Of a stretch of 64,000 nt of DNA, positions 54,086 to 62,364 are shown in pieces. The stretch spans positions 22,462 through 86,461 of the forward strand of contig JANQHF010000080.1 in the NCBI GenBank assembly GCA_028282725.1, read 5' to 3'. How positions within the stretch are numbered: the stretch's first letter is position 1; the number at the start of each line of letters is the position of its first letter. Made by a program: the position numbers and the translations under genes. The notes beneath the pieces are model-generated. The model worked only from the letters and a program-made list of their open reading frames with translations. It was not told where the DNA came from and searched no databases. Source of the stretch: Saprospiraceae bacterium (lineage in GTDB: Bacteria > Bacteroidota > Bacteroidia > Chitinophagales > Saprospiraceae).

Positions 54086-54658
54086 TTATTCCTCCTCGGA
54101 GGAAGCCTCGGCAGTCTCTTCCTGTGGGGCAGCCTCTTCCTGTGGGACAGCAGTCTCCTCTTGCGGGGTTGCGGTCTCAGCATCTTTGCTTACCTCTTGA
54201 AAATCCTTCAAGGCCTCAGTAGCTGCAGTCTCCTCCACGTATGCCTTTTTAATACTGCCCGACACCTGTTTGTAAAACTCGAGTTTTTCCTGACGAGATT
54301 GTGCGATTCGGTCTGCAACTTTCTGTTCTTTAGCTTGTACATGTTGCTCTAACAGCCGATCTGCTTCTTCCTGGGTCAAAGCTCCTTTATCAACTCCTCT
54401 CTGCAAATGCTTCTTATATAAAACACCCTTGAACCTGAGTATGGCACGGGCCGTATCCGTGGGCTGGGCTCCTCTTTTCAACCACTCGTATGCCCGGTCT
54501 CCATCCAGTTCAATACTGGCCGGCTTCGTCATGGGATTATAACTCCCTATTTTTTCAATGAATTTACCATCTCTTGGTGCTCTTGAATCAGCAACGATGA
54601 TGTGATAGTAAGGTTGCTTCCTTCGGCCTCGACGGGCCAATCTGATTTTTACTGGCAT
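54086..54658 (-). CDS. rpsP: 30S ribosomal protein S16 with long acidic C-terminal extension
   Basis: A 190-residue S16. The first 80 residues are the standard S16 core (PVKIRLARRGRRKQPYYHIIVADSR, GTYNP-like segment SYNPMTKP). About 110 extra residues follow: a charged helix region and a repetitive acidic tail in which PQEE-type units recur (PQEETAVPQEEAAPQEETA). Long S16 tails are known in Bacteroidota. The usual partners rimM and trmD are absent. A -7 box (TATTTTTG) lies upstream. Confidence 0.95.
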   Translation of the reverse strand: MPVKIRLARRGRRKQPYYHIIVADSRAPRDGKFIEKIGSYNPMTKPASIELDGDRAYEWLKRGAQPTDTARAILRFKGVLYKKHLQRGVDKGALTQEEADRLLEQHVQAKEQKVADRIAQSRQEKLEFYKQVSGSIKKAYVEETAATEALKDFQEVSKDAETATPQEETAVPQEEAAPQEETAEASSEEE

Positions 54659-54729
54659 TTTCTGTATAATTTAATTGGATAAACCATACCGTGATACGTC
54701 ATCAAATGACCGCACGGATTAATCGGCGG

Positions 54730-54737
54730 CAAAAATA
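54730..54737 (-). promoter_or_regulatory. Candidate -7 box of rpsP
   Basis: TATTTTTG on the minus strand, an exact TAnnTTTG match, 72 bases before rpsP. A TTG is 15 bases further, shorter than the usual spacing. It implies that rpsP can be transcribed apart from rplS. Confidence 0.4.
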
Positions 54738-54771
54738 CAATATTTATATGGACAAAATATGAAAGTCAAGA

Positions 54772-55176
54772 TTATTGAGCGTAGACGGTGTCTCTCACTG
54801 CGGTGAAATGGAAATTATAACGATTGATGACGGTTGAGAAAACGAGCGTATCACCTTTCAATCGCTCTATGACGTAATCGATTTCAGGACTTCCCAATTG
54901 TTTGAATCCACCGCTTGTCAATTCAAAATCATAACCCTGTTCTTCTCCAAAAATATTGGTGGTCATCAATGTGTCTGCACGAAATTCAAAGAATGCATCT
55001 TGCAGGGTACCTGTTTTTCTACCGTTGCGCAGTGCATCAACAACTGACCACCTCCCATCCAATTTTTCGTCGTTAGAGCGATCAGCAGAACAACTGATGT
55101 TGGTTGATACGAACAAGATTAGAACAAGGATAATGGATGATATAGAAAATCGACTGGAATCAATCAGATGAATCAT
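54772..55176 (-). CDS. Lipocalin-like lipoprotein between rplS and rpsP
   Basis: A 134-residue exported protein. An N-terminal helix ends in a lipobox with cysteine (STNISCSAD), followed by a small beta-rich domain with LDGRWSVVDALRNGRKTGTL, AFFEFRADTLMTT and DYVIERLKGDTLVF, resembling lipocalin-like domains of Bacteroidota. It overlaps the rplS stop by 4 bases (ATGA), so it is translationally coupled to a ribosomal protein gene. Function unknown. Confidence 0.78.
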   Translation of the reverse strand: MIHLIDSSRFSISSIILVLILFVSTNISCSADRSNDEKLDGRWSVVDALRNGRKTGTLQDAFFEFRADTLMTTNIFGEEQGYDFELTSGGFKQLGSPEIDYVIERLKGDTLVFSTVINRYNFHFTAVRDTVYAQ

Positions 55177-55532
55177 TTTTTCACCTGTGTCTTTTTTTCT
55201 TTGATTTTGGCCTTTTTGCCTACTAATTTTCGGAGATAAAACAGCTTTGCACGTCTTACTTTACCTCGTTTATTCACTTTGATATCCACGATACTGGGCG
55301 ATGAATATGGAAAAATCCTCTCCACTCCAACGTTACCGGACATCTTCCTTACAGTGAATGTCTTTGTCGCACCATTGCCCCTGATCTGGATGACTTCACC
55401 TTTATAGATCTGTATACGTTCCTTTGCGCCTTCAACAATCCTGTAACTTACCGATACGTTATCACCAGGCCCAAAAGACGGATAGTTTAATTCTTTTGAT
55501 AGTTCTTCCCGAACAAAATTTATGGCATCCAT
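55173..55532 (-). CDS. rplS: 50S ribosomal protein L19
   Basis: A 119-residue L19. Typical stretches are FGPGDNVSVSYRIVEGAKERIQIYKGEVIQIRG and the basic tail KRGKVRRAKLFYLR. It binds at the interface of the ribosomal subunits. A strong promoter (TTG-N21-TATCTTTG) lies upstream. It is followed by a lipocalin-like lipoprotein and then rpsP, unlike the common rpsP-rimM-trmD-rplS order. Confidence 0.95.
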   Translation of the reverse strand: MDAINFVREELSKELNYPSFGPGDNVSVSYRIVEGAKERIQIYKGEVIQIRGNGATKTFTVRKMSGNVGVERIFPYSSPSIVDIKVNKRGKVRRAKLFYLRKLVGKKAKIKEKKTQVKK

Positions 55533-55557
55533 GGCACAGATTTTTATAAAATGGCTG

Positions 55558-55589
55558 CAAAGATATATTTATCTGGTAAATACCTCCAA
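55558..55589 (-). promoter_or_regulatory. Promoter of rplS
   Basis: On the minus strand TTG (55587-55589), 21 bases, then TATCTTTG (55558-55565), an exact box, 26 bases before rplS. Both parts and the spacing fit the Bacteroidota consensus. Confidence 0.7.
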
Positions 55590-55606
55590 TTTTTCTTTGG
55601 CCTTGA

Positions 55607-57925
55607 TTATCTCAATAAGGTCGCGATCCCTCTCCGTTCCTGCCGCTCTGAGCGCGGTACGTCGTATCGCGACAGATATGTATAAACGCCCATGGGTAAT
55701 TGTTGGCCGCTATTGTTCATTTTTCCATTCCATCCTTCCAAGGGATCATTTGTCTTGAACACGATCTTTCCCCAACGATCAAATATCAACAATTCATAAT
55801 ACGAGATCAGACTCACCTGGCCTACACCCCGGAAAATATCATTTGTATCATCTCCATCCGGAGTAAAGGCATTCGGAAAAATCAAGTCTACAATAGGGGC
55901 GATATAAATCTCCTTGCTCAAGGAATCCCTGCAACCCGTTGCATCAGTAAGTATCAGGCTTACCAGATACAAGCCAGTGTCTGTATAAGTATGTGTAGGT
56001 CTGTCCTCGACTGAAAAATTTCCATCTCCAAAGCTCCAAAAGGATTCCCCGGGCACTTCCGACTCTGCCATAAATGTTACCGAATTTTGTTGAATGGTCG
56101 GCATCGGCGGACTGTAGTTAAAGTCGATCGAAAAGCCATCGAGAATTTCAACAAAGTTGCGAAATGTCTGCGTTGATGAACATCCGGTCGGTGATGTTAC
56201 AGAGAGTCGAATAGTGTATTCTCCCGGCTCCGTATAGGTATGTGTCGGACTCAGATCCATTCGTTCGGGCCCCATTGACCCATCCCCAAAATCCCACAAT
56301 ACATCATAGGTGCTATCGATCGGTTCACTAACATTGTCAAAGGTCACGGTCCCGGGAATGCACGTTATATAATAGTTGGGGAGGACAGCAAGATTTTCCG
56401 GAATTGGGGTATAGAAGAAAGACTTGGTGATGTCATCCTCGCATTCATTGTTATCAGTTACTGTCAACTCTACGGTTTGCAAACCGGGTTGTAAAAATGT
56501 ATGCGTGGGATCCTGACGGGTGGATTGATTGCCATCCCCGAAATCCCAATTCCAACTTTCGATTTCATCGGCGAATGTCCGGCTTAGATCCATAAATTCA
56601 ACAGGCCCGGCAATACACGAATCGAAAGCCAGATCATATTCCGCCTCAATGTCAGGGAATACGCTTACATTGATAAAAGCACTGTCCGTACAAATGAATG
56701 CTTCCGGATTCAACAGTAATTTCGCATCGTAGGATCCCAGACCCGGAAACTCGACAATGGGATCCTTTTCATTGGAAACCACAATGCTGTCATTGCCCAA
56801 ATCAAACGTCCAGACATATTCAGATATGAAGCGCTCTTGTTGACTGAGACTTTGAAATTCCACTACATTGTCACCACAGGCGATGACATCAAAAGAACCA
56901 TCTGAGTTCGTTCGGTTAGAGGCAACACGTGCTTCCAGGTCTCTTTCGCATCTTGATACGACGAATTGCATATCTCTTCGAATCTTCGTAAGGATCTTGC
57001 CATCCCTGTACTCTGTGGCGCAAACCGCCATAACCAATTCTCCCAATAATGTAGGTGTCCCCGTAATCAAGCCTGTAGACGGATTGATAGTCAGATCCGG
57101 ATTTCCGATAACAGGGGTGGTCTCCGTGAAGGGAAACCTGTATCTGACTTCTGAAAAATCCTCAGGTCCACATAGTTGCGGACAAGGGGCAAAGAGATCA
57201 CAGCCACACTCCGGTCTTGGATCCGTGCAACGTCTGCATTCCTGAATAATCGCATTATTTACACCGGGTGACCTGCCTCCGGAAGAAATTGGAGTGCAAA
57301 GTTCATACACTACACTGTCCCCTTCTGTGTCAATTACACTGTGATCAAATCGAAACGGAAACTCCGCACACAATATGGAGGGAGGAAATTGTCGAAAGGT
57401 AATCGCATCGTTACACGACAGTAATCCTTCAGGTGTAATTTCAATTGAAAAAACAGAACCTTCATTTTCCGGTTCAACCAAATTCGATATATTCTGTCCT
57501 CTGCAACATCTTTGATAAGCAATCATGTAATTCTGGTCAATAATATCCAGGGTCAGAGGAAAGCGATAGAGCCCTCTCCTGCTGATCAGACTGGGTGGAA
57601 AAACGAGGCATTCCAGGTCATTCAGCGGGACCGGTTCGTCAACTAAGGAATCTTCGGGACCTACCTGGGTGACAAATTCCCATATGCCGTTGTTTAACTT
57701 ATACACTCCAAAGAATGCAAGACTATCGAAACTTGTCGCCGATCCCTCAGCCAGGGGTCTGCCATCACGGAAGATTTGGAATTCCACAAGGATTTCAGCC
57801 CTCACCGAGTCACTGGTGATACACTGGTAGGTAACATCTCCCCCTATTATGTGATTGGCACTTAATCCAGAACATATACAGAGAGATATGTAAAAAATCA
57901 ATATATATCTAGACATTTGCACCAT
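55607..57925 (-). CDS. PKD-repeat surface protein with T9SS type B sorting domain
   Basis: A 772-residue exported protein with a signal peptide (to about residue 23); the start at 57925 or 57916 is not decided. A cysteine-rich N-terminal half (with C-C-R-G and CRRCTDPRPECGC segments) is followed by about four PKD-like domains with W-D-F-G-D-G motifs and PTHTY strands (from about residue 350), then the gliding-motility-associated C-terminal domain (FPNAFTPDGDDTNDIF, LLIFDRWGKIVFKT, GWNGKMNN, MGVYTYLSRY). It should be secreted by the type IX system and attached to the cell surface. Adhesin or structural role is likely, not shown. Confidence 0.9.
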   Translation of the reverse strand: MVQMSRYILIFYISLCICSGLSANHIIGGDVTYQCITSDSVRAEILVEFQIFRDGRPLAEGSATSFDSLAFFGVYKLNNGIWEFVTQVGPEDSLVDEPVPLNDLECLVFPPSLISRRGLYRFPLTLDIIDQNYMIAYQRCCRGQNISNLVEPENEGSVFSIEITPEGLLSCNDAITFRQFPPSILCAEFPFRFDHSVIDTEGDSVVYELCTPISSGGRSPGVNNAIIQECRRCTDPRPECGCDLFAPCPQLCGPEDFSEVRYRFPFTETTPVIGNPDLTINPSTGLITGTPTLLGELVMAVCATEYRDGKILTKIRRDMQFVVSRCERDLEARVASNRTNSDGSFDVIACGDNVVEFQSLSQQERFISEYVWTFDLGNDSIVVSNEKDPIVEFPGLGSYDAKLLLNPEAFICTDSAFINVSVFPDIEAEYDLAFDSCIAGPVEFMDLSRTFADEIESWNWDFGDGNQSTRQDPTHTFLQPGLQTVELTVTDNNECEDDITKSFFYTPIPENLAVLPNYYITCIPGTVTFDNVSEPIDSTYDVLWDFGDGSMGPERMDLSPTHTYTEPGEYTIRLSVTSPTGCSSTQTFRNFVEILDGFSIDFNYSPPMPTIQQNSVTFMAESEVPGESFWSFGDGNFSVEDRPTHTYTDTGLYLVSLILTDATGCRDSLSKEIYIAPIVDLIFPNAFTPDGDDTNDIFRGVGQVSLISYYELLIFDRWGKIVFKTNDPLEGWNGKMNNSGQQLPMGVYTYLSRYDVPRSERQERRGIATLLR

Positions 57926-58013
57926 TATTAACCTATCTGCAGGTCAGACTGTTTAAAAAACACAACAAATAAACGTCAGGCGCAGGCATAGTGTTATAAT
58001 TTGATGAAGTAAG

Positions 58014-58607
58014 ATGGAGGAAAGTAGGCATTTGTCGCCAAAGCTTCAGGAAGAAGTACATAAAGCATTAGAAGCTGTCAAAAAAGGAAGGGTCATTCTT
58101 TATCCGACAGATACCATTTGGGGGCTTGGTTGTGATATCACCAATCAAAGCGCTGTTGAAAGAATTTATGAAATAAAGAATCGGCCTCGGACCATGCCTC
58201 TTATCCTATTGGTATCGAGCATAAAAATGCTGAAGGATTATGTTGAAATTCATCCAAGGATCGAGACTTTACTTTCGTATCACAAGAAGCCACTGACATT
58301 GATCTATCCTAAAACCAGGAACCTCCCCGAATATATTTTGTCGAAGGATGGCTCCATTGGAATTCGAGTAGCCCAGGATGATTTTTGTCAAGTCTTGATC
58401 TCTCAGTTGGAAAAGCCGATTGTTTCCACATCTGCAAATATGACGGGTGAACCTTATCCAAAAAGCTATGACGATATCGATCCGGAAGTAAAAAAACTTG
58501 CCGATCACATCGTTGATTACCAACCAGCACTTGCAGAAGAGGAAGTAATGCCTTCCATCATCGCTACCTTCAATCACAAGGGAGAATTGGATTTCATACG
58601 AACCTAG
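58014..58607 (+). CDS. L-threonylcarbamoyladenylate synthase (Sua5/YwlC/TsaC family)
   Basis: A 197-residue YrdC-like enzyme that makes threonylcarbamoyl-AMP for the t6A37 modification of tRNAs. The family motifs YPTDTIWGLGCD, EIKNRPRTMPL and STSANMTGEP are present. It has no C-terminal Sua5 domain, so it is the short form. Its stop shares a CTAG with the convergent S41 protease gene. Confidence 0.92.
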   Translation: MEESRHLSPKLQEEVHKALEAVKKGRVILYPTDTIWGLGCDITNQSAVERIYEIKNRPRTMPLILLVSSIKMLKDYVEIHPRIETLLSYHKKPLTLIYPKTRNLPEYILSKDGSIGIRVAQDDFCQVLISQLEKPIVSTSANMTGEPYPKSYDDIDPEVKKLADHIVDYQPALAEEEVMPSIIATFNHKGELDFIRT

Positions 58608-60106
58608 TCTGAATAACCCAGGAGTAGATCGTACTCCGGTCCGGCAATCACCTCTACCGATTTCTTCAATACGGGGTCAATGAATTCAGAATCGATTCCG
58701 GATCCGTTTTCGATAATTTCAGTCATCACGTACCACTGAAAAATGTTATAACTCCATTCATAACAGTCGTTAGTGAAAGTATCCCCATTCTCTTCTTCGT
58801 AATATGCTTTCAGTTGCCCGGCATCGGGAATATTGGTCCATAATCGATGCTTCAAAATGGTCCGGACGCTCAAATCCCGAATGGCTCTTAAGTGGTCACA
58901 ACCTTCATGGGTGATATCCATATTGAGTCCTCTCCCATTCTTCAATGTTCTCTGATTCACCAGAGTCTGAAACAAGGTATCTGAGGAGGATGAAAATTTG
59001 TTGATCGATCGTCCGCTTGGTAAAATATATTCTCCGACGGAAAGATTCAAAGAGGCGTCATTTGAAAGATCATAATTCTGTTGGATGAGACCCTTTCCAT
59101 ATGTCGGAGTTCCGGTCAATACGGCCCGATCATAATCCTGTAGCACTCCGGCAAGGATTTCACTGGCTGAAGCAGACTGGTCATTGCAGACTACTACAAT
59201 TCTGTCGATCTGGATAAAGCTTCGTCCATTGGTAAAATATTTTTTGGGGATGTCATTCCTGCTTCTCGTGGATAGCAGGAGTTTGTTTTTCTCCGGAATC
59301 AATTGATTTAATAGTTTGACCGTTTCTTCCACTACACCCCCGGGATTGTCACGGACATCCAGTATCAGGTATTCTATCCGTCCTTTATCCACCTTATGTC
59401 GTTCAAGGACTTCCATAACCTCCCTGAAGACATCGTTATGAAATCGATCAATTTTCAGGTAGCTGATCAATAGGCCGTCCTGACTGGTTTGGATCTTAAA
59501 GTCCTGTAGCAATGGAATCTGTACATCGTCGACCAAAATATTATATGTCTTCCTGGTCTCACTTTCTGATCTGACTGTCTCCAGGTAAATCGTATCACCG
59601 ATTGTCTTTTCACTGAGACGAAGGAGACTGTCGATCGAAGCGGTGGCGATATTCAACTCTTTGCCATCGAGATTCATCAATCTCTCCCCTTTTTGAATAC
59701 CGGCCAAAGAAGCAGGTGAATCAGGCAAGACATCAAATACAAAATATTGATCATTGTATCTTCTGAAAGAAACACCGATACCCCGATACAGACCATTTAT
59801 ATATCTGTCGTAAAGTTCGTCCGTGGATTTTTGAAAATAGCGACTGTATGGGTCCAGTTGTTTGACCATTCCCGAGATGGCAGCATCTGTAAATTTGGAC
59901 TCATCTAAATCACCATAATACTTGGATTGAATATGACGGGCAGCTTCAAATATGGCCTCTGATTCATCTTGTAGAGGTTCTTCGAGATATCCATCCCGGA
60001 CCAGACTTTCTTTCAATTGCATCCCCACAAGTATGCTGACAACGCTCACTGTTGCCATGACTAAAGGAAGCATCCATGCTTGTTTACTCTGCCTGTTTTC
60101 CTTCAT
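58604..60106 (-). CDS. S41 family carboxyl-terminal processing protease
   Basis: A 500-residue periplasmic protease anchored by an N-terminal helix (about residues 11-31). A PDZ domain (about 90-180) is followed by the S41 core with IEYLILDVRDNPGG, VCNDQSASASEIL holding the catalytic serine and TPTYGKGLIQ holding the lysine. The C-terminal region (about 390-500) is extra. It trims proteins at their C-termini. A single gene with no operon partner. Confidence 0.92.
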   Translation of the reverse strand: MKENRQSKQAWMLPLVMATVSVVSILVGMQLKESLVRDGYLEEPLQDESEAIFEAARHIQSKYYGDLDESKFTDAAISGMVKQLDPYSRYFQKSTDELYDRYINGLYRGIGVSFRRYNDQYFVFDVLPDSPASLAGIQKGERLMNLDGKELNIATASIDSLLRLSEKTIGDTIYLETVRSESETRKTYNILVDDVQIPLLQDFKIQTSQDGLLISYLKIDRFHNDVFREVMEVLERHKVDKGRIEYLILDVRDNPGGVVEETVKLLNQLIPEKNKLLLSTRSRNDIPKKYFTNGRSFIQIDRIVVVCNDQSASASEILAGVLQDYDRAVLTGTPTYGKGLIQQNYDLSNDASLNLSVGEYILPSGRSINKFSSSSDTLFQTLVNQRTLKNGRGLNMDITHEGCDHLRAIRDLSVRTILKHRLWTNIPDAGQLKAYYEEENGDTFTNDCYEWSYNIFQWYVMTEIIENGSGIDSEFIDPVLKKSVEVIAGPEYDLLLGYSD

Positions 60107-60303
60107 AATTAGCGCCCTTAAGATAATTGAATATTTCCCGGATTAATGAGCACAAATGAAATATGATTTTTTCTAAAAAATGTTCCATGTATTGACCATT
60201 TTGACAGTTTCACGGATTCTTTCATTGCAAAAAATATTAAAGCTGAACATATTGGCGTATATTTCTACTTCGTGAAAAACATTTAAATAATTTAATTACT
60301 CCG

Positions 60304-60795
60304 ATGAAATTAGATAACACAGATCTCAGGATCATTGCGATGATGCTTGAGGATGCCAAGACTTCGTATGCGGAGATTGGTAAAGAGCTGCATGTTTCTG
60401 GTGGCACAGTGCATGTTCGGCTCAAAAAGCTCTCTGAAATGGGGGTGATAACCGGAAGCAAGCTGAAGGTTGATTTTTCAAAACTTGGGTTTGATGTAAC
60501 TGCATTTGTTGGAATATTTCTGGAAAAGAGTCAGTATTATGGGGATGTCATTGCTGACTTAAAAAAGATTCCGGAAGTAATTTCCGCGCATTACACTACT
60601 GGAAATTACAGCATATTCACCCAAGTAATTTGCAGAGACACGGATCATTTACGTGAAGTGCTCTCAACTAAAATTCAGCAAATTAATGGTGTCCAGCGTA
60701 CCGACACTTTTATTTCCCTGGAAGAACCTATTCACCGTCCACCTTCAGTAGCTGAAGATGGCATTTCTAAGAGGAAAAAAAAGAAATCCCGATAA
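60304..60795 (+). CDS. Lrp/AsnC family transcriptional regulator
   Basis: A 163-residue protein. The N-terminal helix-turn-helix (LDNTDLRIIAMMLEDAKTSYAEIGKEL, VSGGTVHVRLKKL) is followed by the Lrp ACT-like sensor domain (about residues 65-145), which binds amino acids and forms dimers. The basic end (KRKKKKSR) is unusual. The regulated genes cannot be told. Its 3' end faces the primary sigma factor gene, and the two share a terminator-like hairpin. Confidence 0.9.
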   Translation: MKLDNTDLRIIAMMLEDAKTSYAEIGKELHVSGGTVHVRLKKLSEMGVITGSKLKVDFSKLGFDVTAFVGIFLEKSQYYGDVIADLKKIPEVISAHYTTGNYSIFTQVICRDTDHLREVLSTKIQQINGVQRTDTFISLEEPIHRPPSVAEDGISKRKKKKSR

Positions 60796-60803
60796 AGAAG
60801 ATT

Positions 60804-61673
60804 TTAAGCTCCTAAATAATGTTTTAGGAGCTTACTTCTTGAAGATGAACGCAATTTGTTAATCGCCTTGTCTTTGATTTGTCTGACTCGTTCTCGCGTC
60901 AAACCGAACCGCTCTCCGATATCTTCCAATGACATGGGGTGCTCAGATCCTATACCAAAGTACAACTTGATCACATCACATTGTCTTTCGGTCAAGGTAC
61001 CCAATGATCTTTCGATTTCTGTCCTGAGCGATGCACTGTATTCTAAGCCCTGGTCGGTGCCCGGAGTGGCACTATTCTCTATGACGTCCAGTAGGGAGTT
61101 ATCTTCTCCATCGACAAAAGGTGCATCCATGGACACATGACGTGCAGCTACACCCAGAGTCGTTTCAACCTCCTCCGTCGGAATTTCTAACAGCTCCGCC
61201 AGTTCACTGGAAGAAGGTTCTCGTTCGAATTCCTGTTCTAACTCTGAAAAGGCCCTGTTGATCTTGTTCAAGGATCCTACTTTATTCAATGGAAGCCTGA
61301 CGATCCTGGATTGCTCTGCAAGCGCCTGAAGGATCGATTGACGGATCCACCAGACGGCATAAGAAATAAACTTAAAACCCCGTGTTTCATCAAATCTCTG
61401 GGCAGCTTTAATCAATCCCAGATTTCCTTCATTGATGAGATCGCTTAAAGACAGTCCCTGGTTTTGATATTGCTTTGCCACGGATACGACGAATCTCAAG
61501 TTGGCCTTGGTCAGCCTTTCAAGGGCTTCCTGGTCTCCTTCTTTGATTCGTTTCGCTAGATCAACTTCTTCTTCGGGTGTTAGCAGGTCAACTTTTCCTA
61601 TTTCTTGGAGGTATTTTTCTAAAGATTGGCTTTCACGGTTGGTAATACTTTTCGTAATCTTTAATTGCCTCAT
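60804..61673 (-). CDS. rpoD: Primary RNA polymerase sigma factor
   Basis: A 289-residue sigma-70. The short length is typical of the Bacteroidota primary sigma, which lacks most of region 1. Region 1.2 (about residues 18-40), region 2 ([39 protein letters not shown]), region 3 and region 4 with the [22 protein letters not shown] are complete. A TATCTTCG box lies at 61713-61720 upstream. Its last codons form one arm of a hairpin shared with the convergent Lrp gene. Confidence 0.96.
   Translation of the reverse strand: MRQLKITKSITNRESQSLEKYLQEIGKVDLLTPEEEVDLAKRIKEGDQEALERLTKANLRFVVSVAKQYQNQGLSLSDLINEGNLGLIKAAQRFDETRGFKFISYAVWWIRQSILQALAEQSRIVRLPLNKVGSLNKINRAFSELEQEFEREPSSSELAELLEIPTEEVETTLGVAARHVSMDAPFVDGEDNSLLDVIENSATPGTDQGLEYSASLRTEIERSLGTLTERQCDVIKLYFGIGSEHPMSLEDIGERFGLTRERVRQIKDKAINKLRSSSRSKLLKHYLGA
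60806..60833. terminator. Hairpin overlapping the rpoD stop
   Basis: An 11-bp stem AAGCTCCTAAA / TTTAGGAGCTT with a short loop. It lies in the last nine codons of rpoD (minus strand) and 11 bases after the Lrp stop (plus strand). No strong U tract follows on either strand, so it is a hairpin that may serve both genes. Confidence 0.6.
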
Positions 61674-61873
61674 GCTTCAATACGGGTTGTCGAAAAAAAT
61701 GATATACCGGTGCGAAGATATATTTATTTGATTTAAGTTGCTAAAAGAATATTGCAAACGGGAGCCTTGTTGTTTGGAAGAAATTTTCGTATAAAAATCT
61801 TTGATTATATCGAATATTTATTCTTTATTGCCGCTCTCAAAACAGAATGAAGTAATTCACAGATTAGTATCCG
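61674..61873. other. 200-base intergenic region upstream of rpoD
   Basis: No gene seen. It holds the TATCTTCG box (61713-61720) of rpoD on the minus strand and A+T-rich sequence before the START-like gene on the plus strand, with AATCTTTG at 61795-61802. Confidence 0.4.
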
Positions 61874-62251
61874 ATGGAAAGAGTGAAAGTTGATATGGAG
61901 TTTATATGCAGAGCATCTCCTGCCATCTTGTATACCTTCTTGACAACACCAGCTTGTCTCGTCCGTTGGTTTTGTGATGAAGTGGACATCCAGGATAATG
62001 TCTATACATTCAATTGGCAAGGTTCTGAAGAGATGGCCACCCTTATCGATGATATTGAAGAAGAAAGGGTGCGATTTGGATTTGAGGATGATGAAGATGG
62101 CGAGTACCTGGAGTTCAGGATGTATAAGTCCAGTGTGACCAATGAAACGGTTTTGGAGATCACAGATTATTGTGACGAAGGTGAAGAAGAAGAGCAAAGG
62201 GACTACTGGTCTAACCTGGTTACTGTTCTTCGCAAAGAAACCGGAGGATAG
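61874..62251 (+). CDS. START-like domain protein
   Basis: A 125-residue single-domain protein of the START/AHSA1-like group seen in Bacteroidota (short form). The N-terminal ERVKVDMEFICRASPAILYTFLTTP and the acidic middle (DDIEEERVRFGFEDDEDGE) match. It would bind a hydrophobic ligand; none is known. Cytoplasmic. It ends 113 bases before the HtrA gene. Confidence 0.85.
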   Translation: MERVKVDMEFICRASPAILYTFLTTPACLVRWFCDEVDIQDNVYTFNWQGSEEMATLIDDIEEERVRFGFEDDEDGEYLEFRMYKSSVTNETVLEITDYCDEGEEEEQRDYWSNLVTVLRKETGG

Positions 62252-62334
62252 ATCGCATCCTTCACATTGCCCGAGCACCATTTCCATTAATTTCCCTGGG
62301 ATAAAAAAGAACTAAACTTATCTCGTATTGCGTT

Positions 62335-62342
62335 TATCTTTG
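62335..62342 (+). promoter_or_regulatory. Candidate -7 box of the HtrA gene
   Basis: TATCTTTG, an exact TAnnTTTG match, 22 bases before the TTG start at 62365. No TTG at the usual -33 spacing. Confidence 0.5.
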
Positions 62343-62364
62343 AACGGAATATTTAACCTAACCC

